Under the pieces are notes generated by a model. It was not told the origin of the DNA and did not search any database. It saw only the letters and a program-made list of their open reading frames with translations. The position numbers were made by a program, and so were the translations under genes. This document shows, one piece after another, positions 58,215-64,000 of a stretch of DNA of 64,000 nucleotides. The stretch lies in NCBI GenBank assembly GCA_035048485.1, contig CM068587.1, positions 50,908,501 to 50,972,500 on the forward strand, written 5' to 3'. The DNA comes from Pteria penguin. Taxonomy: Eukaryota; Mollusca; Bivalvia; Pterioida; Pteriidae. The stretch's first letter is position 1; each line of letters begins with the position of its first letter.

Positions 58215-59269
58215 GGTGCAGTCCTAACATAACATGCACGTTAACGCAAAAAGCGGTCACGAGGACTGCTTTAGCACACGTGCTAGGACTGCTCGACCGG
58301 ACGCGCGTGCGCTCCTCGCGTTAACGCGGGAGGGAATTCGCGTTAACGCGATTTATTCCCGCGTGCGCTCGGTCCAGTCGCACGTTCACATGTCTACATG
58401 TATATTTGTAATTCTCTATGCAACACCGATGGAGAAAATTAAATGGATCTAATTCAATTACCGCGAATGTCGCCATAGAAACGTGTATTAAATATAATGT
58501 TAAAATGTAAACCTTCATTAAGGATTTTATATGTAATACAACAAAGGAAATTATCGCGTAGACATGCAATAAGGTACATGTATTTATGAAAAAAACACTT
58601 CGTGAGTTTATACCAGCATGATTAAATTCTAATTTCATTTATTTACTTATTTTTTTGTTAATTAGTTTATTTATGTATTTATTTCTTATTTGGTTATTCA
58701 TTTATACCTAATTTATTTATGTATTAACATGTACATCTTATTTAGGTATTCATTGTAATTAAGCTATTTTCTATAGTATATGAAAATAAGAATTATTATC
58801 ATTATTATTTAATTTATTAATTTTTATTTCATTATTATTATTATTATTATTATCCTAAAAAAAGAATAAATTTCATTCAAGTCAATGTTCGGAAATTGCG
58901 TTCAATATTTTTAAAATTCATTCTTTAACTTGGAAGGGTTTTATTTAATTCTAAATATTTTTCTTACACATTAATATGCTTTTATATTTGAATATACAAT
59001 GCATATATCGATTCTCCTTCAACACCCTCTATATGAACATGTTAATAAAAGTTTTAAGTTGTATGCAAGCGAACGTGGCTGTCAAACACGTTCACGCGGC
59101 AGTCAAGCGCGTTAACGCGGCGGTCAAGCGCGTTCACGCGGTCTTGAAATTAAGTTCACGTGGAAATCTGCGTTAACGCAAACGCGTGTGCTCAGCAGTC
59201 CTGAGCGCACGAGGAAAGCAAACTTCACGTTAACGCGACGTTAACATAATGTTATGTTAGGACTGCACC
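58215..59269. mobile_element. Non-autonomous DNA element with perfect 21-bp inverted ends and GCGTTAACGC motifs
   Basis: The left end GGTGCAGTCCTAACATAACA (58,215 on) and the complement at 59,249-59,269 agree over 21 bases. About 200 bp at each end are strikingly CpG-rich, with GCGTTAACGCG or CACGTTAACGC at about 58,238, 58,318, 58,341, 59,108, 59,170 and 59,228, and related CGCGTTCACGCGG words. The middle (58,450-59,050) is AT-rich and non-coding. Superfamily unknown; no target duplication could be fixed. Confidence 0.8.
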
Positions 59270-60718
59270 TCACTGTAACTCAAGGGAATCCAACATCAAA
59301 TTCGCTGTACAGTCCAGTTCTAGAGCAAGAATATTGTTCACAAAGCACTGATAATCGACTTACGGTCGATCAGTTCGATGCTACATTTACCCCTAGCAAT
59401 GCAGATTTCGTAAAAACTCTCCTACGTAATATTTGGCCCTGTATTCTTGTACATATTTTCTGATGATTTGTACATACAGCAGCGTTAAAATACTAAGTTC
59501 AATATTTCTATTTTAAGCATTCAGGAAATACTTACTGCTACCAGAATCAAGTCTCACTTGTAACAGGAGGTTCCTGAATGATCACCCTGGTAAGTTGCGA
59601 GTACCACATTCAACAGTCATTGTCTTTTCTCCTTTGTTTGCACATATTTACAAAACGAACAGTTACTATATGTATTTTAATAGGGTATGGAAATAATCTG
59701 AACAACGACATAGGATACAATAAATGGTTAATCAACTGAATGATGATTTTCATTAACAAGACTGATGTGCATATGTTGACAATTTTGTCTAAGAATTTTG
59801 AAAAAAGTAGCAAGTCAGATTTGTAATCGGAGAATGTTAAATTCGAATCAAAATTATGCCTTAAGTTTGGGTTTTCCGGTTCGCAATGACAGCTTAGAAG
59901 CAGATTAGAAATGATGACACAATAGCTATTACCGCCTCTACTGAGTGCAACTTGCACAAGCTCGGACGCTGACACATACATGTATCTGTGTTTTTTGTTA
60001 GATGAAGGGTCGTAGATCTGGAAGCTTAACGAATTATGTATCTATCATAAACTGCTGGCTTGCACATGGGCGTGTTTATTTGTAAGTGTGTGTATTTGTG
60101 TTTGTTTCTTCAAATATTGTACTTAATTGACACACATTTATAATCCCTACGTTCACTGGTTTTAATATATCTATATTATTTACTTTTTTTTTCTATATTA
60201 TTATATTATTTTCTTTTTAATTTATTACTTTTCAAACTCTAATTTGATTCAACTTCCAAAAGTATGTATAGTTTTTAATTAGAGAAAGGAGACTCACGTC
60301 TAAATGTAGATGCTACTTATTTATTATAATGCCTTGTAAAATACCTAATTTTATTAACTTTATTTACAACATGTCTGTAAATGAATAAAAATATGCAACA
60401 AGAAATCACACATGTGTGAAAGATAAACAATGATCAAATTATATCCAGTACATTATCAGCAAAATCAAAGGTGTTGCAATTTTTTCAACAAAATCCACAC
60501 ATACACTTGTAAAAATTGCTTTTCATACATTCATTATATACATAACATTATTTTCTGTAACTGAGTCACTATTCACTTTGATATTCTATTCGTTTCGCTT
60601 ATAGCCCTTTTGGGCTGTGACGGAAAATCCCCTGTTCCACCCCAGCCGTAGAAACACCTTTATATTACAGTTATGCTAAACTGATATACGTTAAGTAAAT
60701 TTGTTAGCATCGTTAACA
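59270..60718. other. Upstream flank of the 60.7-63.6 kb gene
   Basis: No convincing gene; a 123-codon minus frame at 59,610-59,981 has no known motif. GGAAAATCCCCTGTTCCACC at about 60,622 is shared with the flanks of the paralogue (53,835), and GCATCGTTAACAATGGAA at 60,708 with 52,834, so the duplicated block includes sequence before exon 1. Confidence 0.45.
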
Positions 60719-60902
60719 ATGGAAGCTTCTGTAAGTATGCAATCACAATTTCCAAAATATATTCATATATATATTGCATATTTTTTTTTATATTCGTGCA
60801 TGTAGAAAAAGAGAATAGGTTAATGTGATGGGTAAATATTAATTGCTTTAATATGTTCATATGTTGAATATTTTACAGCATTAAATAAATATAAATAAAT
60901 AA

Positions 60903-60958
<56 letters not shown>

Positions 60959-63615
60959 TTACTAAGATCCTCATCATTTTATCTTTACACCTTACAAACA
61001 CAGATTCACGTTTAAAGCTTGACCTACATTAACTGATCAATATACATTCATAAACGGGTGCATTTTAAATGTGCTACACACTGTTTACGAGTGTATTCGG
61101 AGGTGTTTAACATTGATTTCAGAGTGTCTTCCTAGTAATCGGATTGCATTGATATGACATACTTGCTCTTTCTATACCAAACTGCGGACAGGAGTTGTGT
61201 AACCCTGGATACCAGATATGCCTTGACAACCGAAGCAGAGAATGCTCGGACTTTCATGAAACAGTGTATGGCTGTGACAATGTAGATACACTGAAGGAAT
61301 GTGTAAAATTCTGCATAGGTAAATCTTTATGAGTTTTGAGATAAAGAACATTAGTATTGTTATGCATGGATGTGGTGTTCTTTGCTAGTTTTTACCTTTT
61401 TCCTGGTGTAATGCGGCAGTGACACTTTCTACGCAATGTTCGTTCACATTCATGTATGTATACAGTTCTTAATTATATTTGTTTCGTCTGTATTTAAGGG
61501 TTTTCAAGGCGGGTGTGGCTAGCTAAACAGGCGACACTGACTCCTCCTGAATTTCAGGGGTCAGTGAATGTCCACTGTGTTACATTGTTGTTAGTGTCAG
61601 AGTCATGTGGTATCAGTTACTATCGTATTTTACTTGATATATTTGTTTACTTTCGGAATATAATGGGATTAAAAATATGGATTATTACACACACAATTTT
61701 GATGAGGTAGAACATGCTTCATTAACAGAAAATATATAATATACTAATAATGCTATTAAAACTATAATACGTCATGTTTGGGTCATCCCATTTTCCATTT
61801 CATTCAGGATATTATATAAAATTATATCATTTTAACAGATATAATACAGAAAGGTTTTAACGACACCTTAAACAGTAGAGATAAAGATCGTCAACCATCA
61901 CGGCATGAGAAACATGACTATAGACCCCATGGTAAGCTAGTTACTAAGTAAAAAAAGTCTTATGGATTTGTTCGTTATTCGACCCACAGGTTTTCATTCA
62001 TCGGATATGGTTTTGTGCATTACCTATGCGCTGCATCGTTGTTAGCTATGCGTTTAAGGTGGATCGATTTACGTTTCTTTTTTAAACGCGGTGGGCAGTC
62101 ACCTCTCATTATAATAAATTTTCAGCGTATTAAGTATGGAAGTCATCATTTTTAAAAATGTTTGTTGATACTACATGTTTTTCTATTCATTCCAATGCAA
62201 AAAAAAAAAACCATAATATGGCAACTAAGTTTGGAAACAATCGTGCATGTTTGATATCAAATATTTAAAAGGCGATATCATTATCATTAGACTTATCGTC
62301 AACAAAGAATTTGGGATTTTGTCAAAACGAAAGGAGAATGGAATGCATGTAAATCTCCCTATTGTTTCTGTCTTTCCCCTCACTTTTTTAGTTTCTAAAT
62401 TAGAATTATATATATGTAATAGTGCAATTCCAACATAGTCTTCACATTTTTTAGTGATAAATCTAAAGGCTGGACTAAACTGAACAAAAGTAACCAATAT
62501 CTATACTAAATAGGAATAACAGCACGGTGCCCCCTGTTCCTTTTGATCTATCACTTAACATATAATTAACCCTCTTTATGTGGAATAAATGAATCTTTCT
62601 TTCTAGTTAGCTTGTGTAGAGAATAAGTGGTCTTCAATTATCTGTCTACTTATGACATTCTGCATTCTGTGTTTTTTTTTTTTTCATGTGTATTTGACTT
62701 TATCTGAATATCTCCCGTCACATTCTATCTAAGATTCTCTCTTCCTTTGCGATGGTATATATGCCACCCTTTATCTTGTTAGTGATCCAATGTATAATTT
62801 CTTAAACTGTAATAACTTCCGTGAAACATTATCAATTACAAACAATGAAACGATGGAATAAGACAAATATTTATGGTAGATATAATCACGCTTCGCATCA
62901 ATCTTTCTTTGCTTCTCATCTCTGGCTGATTCTGTCTAAAACTGAGCTATTTAGATAGCATGAAAACAAGGATATGAATGAACTATACTGGTTTTACAGG
63001 AGTCTTGAGAGACACTAGAGACAGAAACTGTGAATGTTAAAAATAATTCTTGTTCAAACTAATTTCCACGATTTTTTATTTAGAGTCTTGATGTTTTGCA
63101 GGTATAGATCTGATGGCACTAGTATTAACGTCATTTTGTCTGCTAACAGTGGCTTCTATAACTGGTGCTGCATTTGTCATTAAACATATGAAGTCTCGGA
63201 ATCAAAGCAATTTCGGAGAGCAATTATCTGACACAGTTCAATGGTAATATAATATATATATATATTCACACAATGATTCACACGAAATTGAAAAATGATA
63301 AAATATATCAACAGTAAATATACATTTTTTTTTTTAAATTTTCATATTTCTAGATTGTGAGTTTATGTATACATACAAAATATTGTACATGTATTACATT
63401 TATTTTAATATCATACATTTCATTATTAATACAATTCGAATATGAAACCCACTTTTGAATATAATATAAAAACTAAGGAAAAGTTATTTTAACATAAATC
63501 TACGTAAAGTGCTTAAATTGTTGAAATGAGAGAAAAGTGTGGAGAAGTCAAGAAATCGATTTGAATATTTACATTCTTTGCAGCCAAGAAGATTTAATCC
63601 AGACTGAATTTAGAG
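60719..63615 (+). CDS. Cysteine-rich single-pass receptor-like paralogue; stop codon in leader; 3' end outside window
   Basis: Exons: 60,719-60,730 (ATGGAAGCTTCT), 61,123-61,318, 61,839-61,931, 63,102-63,243 and 63,584-63,615. All introns are GT-AG and phases agree (0, 1, 1, 2, 1). Exon 2 completes the leader and holds one cysteine domain: CGQELCNPGYQICLDN, ECSDF, YGCDNVDTLKECVKFC. One cysteine is serine (NRSR). Exon 3 is a charged spacer with a possible N-glycosylation site (NDT). Exon 4 is a membrane helix (LMALVLTSFCLLTVASITGA) followed by KHMKSR. Exon 5 begins the cytoplasmic part (CQEDLIQTEFR); a tail exon should follow beyond the window. An in-frame TGA at 61,150-61,152 breaks the leader. 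Either a very recent pseudogene, or another first exon bypasses it. Confidence 0.6.
60896..60956. repeat. (AAAT)n and (AT)n tract in the first intron
   Basis: AAATAAATAAAT followed by about 25 AT units. Confidence 0.93.
61385..61570 (-). repeat. Dispersed short repeat (GAGACCAGGTGCCCG family), reverse copy in an intron
   Basis: Complementary to the 56,990 copy: GGCAGTGACACTTTCTACG, TTTGTTTCGTCTGTATTTAA, GGGTGTGGCTAGCTAAACAG. It lies in the intron between 61,318 and 61,839. Confidence 0.7.
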
Positions 63616-64000
63616 GTAAGAGACAACTCTTTGAATAACACTGATAATATATGATTTGTTGTCGTGGTAAAACATTAAGACTTGCATTCATTAGACTTGC
63701 CTTGAATGGGAAAATTTGACTGCATGTTCTTGTCTCCCTCGTGGGTTCGTAAGTGTATATTTATGTATTTACCTCCTCGACTTGACAGGTTGTTGCAGGA
63801 CAATTGCGACGGGTGTTGCATGCAACCAGGAGATGCTTACTCCTCCGAGCACCTGGTTTCACCTCGATTTTATTTGTCTGAATATGACATTATACACGAT
63901 ATTGTCCTTTTATTCCAAGGACTATGAGATATGGTTTACTCTTCGGTACTTACTCATTTTTACTTGCATTAACACTTCATGTAAAAGACATTTTATATTA
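63616..64000. other. Intron or flank to the window end
   Basis: Begins with the GTAAGA donor of the last visible exon. Holds a fragment of the GAGACCAGGTGCCCG repeat on minus at about 63,780-63,880 (GAGCACCTGGTTTCACCTCG). No tail exon is recognised before base 64,000. Confidence 0.4.

Noticed and set aside
59610..59981. 123-codon minus ORF
   Set aside because: Long by chance standards, but no motif, no splice context and no paralogue in the window; not called as a gene.
61150..61152. TGA read as selenocysteine
   Set aside because: It lies in a signal-peptide region where paralogues have Tyr or Ser, and no SECIS element or redox motif is apparent.

Overview
This is an AT-rich, intron-bearing animal genome segment, most likely from a mollusc, probably a bivalve. 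The reasons are tRNA-derived SINEs with CAATC/CAACC tails, ~146-bp AGGTCA-rich tandem repeats, Ngaro and ISL2EU-type elements, and an intronless-style B-box/NHL-like gene of the kind expanded in bivalves. There is no operon structure. The phylum assignment is inference from repeat content. Gene density is low, and most recognisable sequence is mobile or repetitive.

Layout. 1-3.75 kb: a degraded LINE endonuclease fragment inside a 146-bp tandem array, then a dispersed repeat whose partner lies at 34.7-36.6 kb. 3.755-7.965 kb: a DNA element with AGACC... terminal inverted repeats (TIRs) that carries a SAP-like ORF and is probably a degenerate ISL2EU. 8.4-11.9 kb: an AGGTCA repeat, a CRE+TATA promoter, a 99-bp satellite with alternating units, a SINE, and a TATA-bearing repeat whose inverted partner is at 31.5 kb. 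15.03-17.70 kb: an apparently complete five-exon gene for a small cysteine-rich single-pass receptor-like protein. 19.72-20.32 kb (minus): a partial relative. 20.494-27.676 kb: a nearly full-length Ngaro-type tyrosine-recombinase retrotransposon with split direct repeats. 27.7-39.6 kb: repeats, SINEs and an OTU-like relic. 39.63-45.25 kb: an ISL2EU transposon with a THAP/DDE transposase on plus and a SAP/YqaJ nuclease on minus. 46.6-47.5 kb: a cluster of palindromes. 47.59-49.04 kb (minus): a B-box/coiled-coil/NHL-like TRIM-family gene with one frameshift. 52.8-56.7 kb and 60.7-63.6 kb: two more members of the cysteine-rich receptor family. 58.215-59.269 kb: a non-autonomous element with perfect 21-bp inverted ends and CpG-rich GCGTTAACGC motifs.

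The most notable host signal is a four-member local gene family. Each member has a tiny first exon or leader, one exon coding for a single eight-cysteine domain, and (where complete) a spacer exon, a transmembrane exon, a short basic juxtamembrane exon and a polar cytoplasmic-tail exon. The splice phases agree throughout. The end of the cysteine pattern (C-x8-C-x3-C, preceded by C-x2-C) recalls the compact TNF-receptor domain of BCMA/TACI, so I propose a family of short TNFR-like receptors. One member looks intact, two are damaged and one is partial. All exon models were read by eye from splice consensus, phase and paralogue similarity; no database search was possible.
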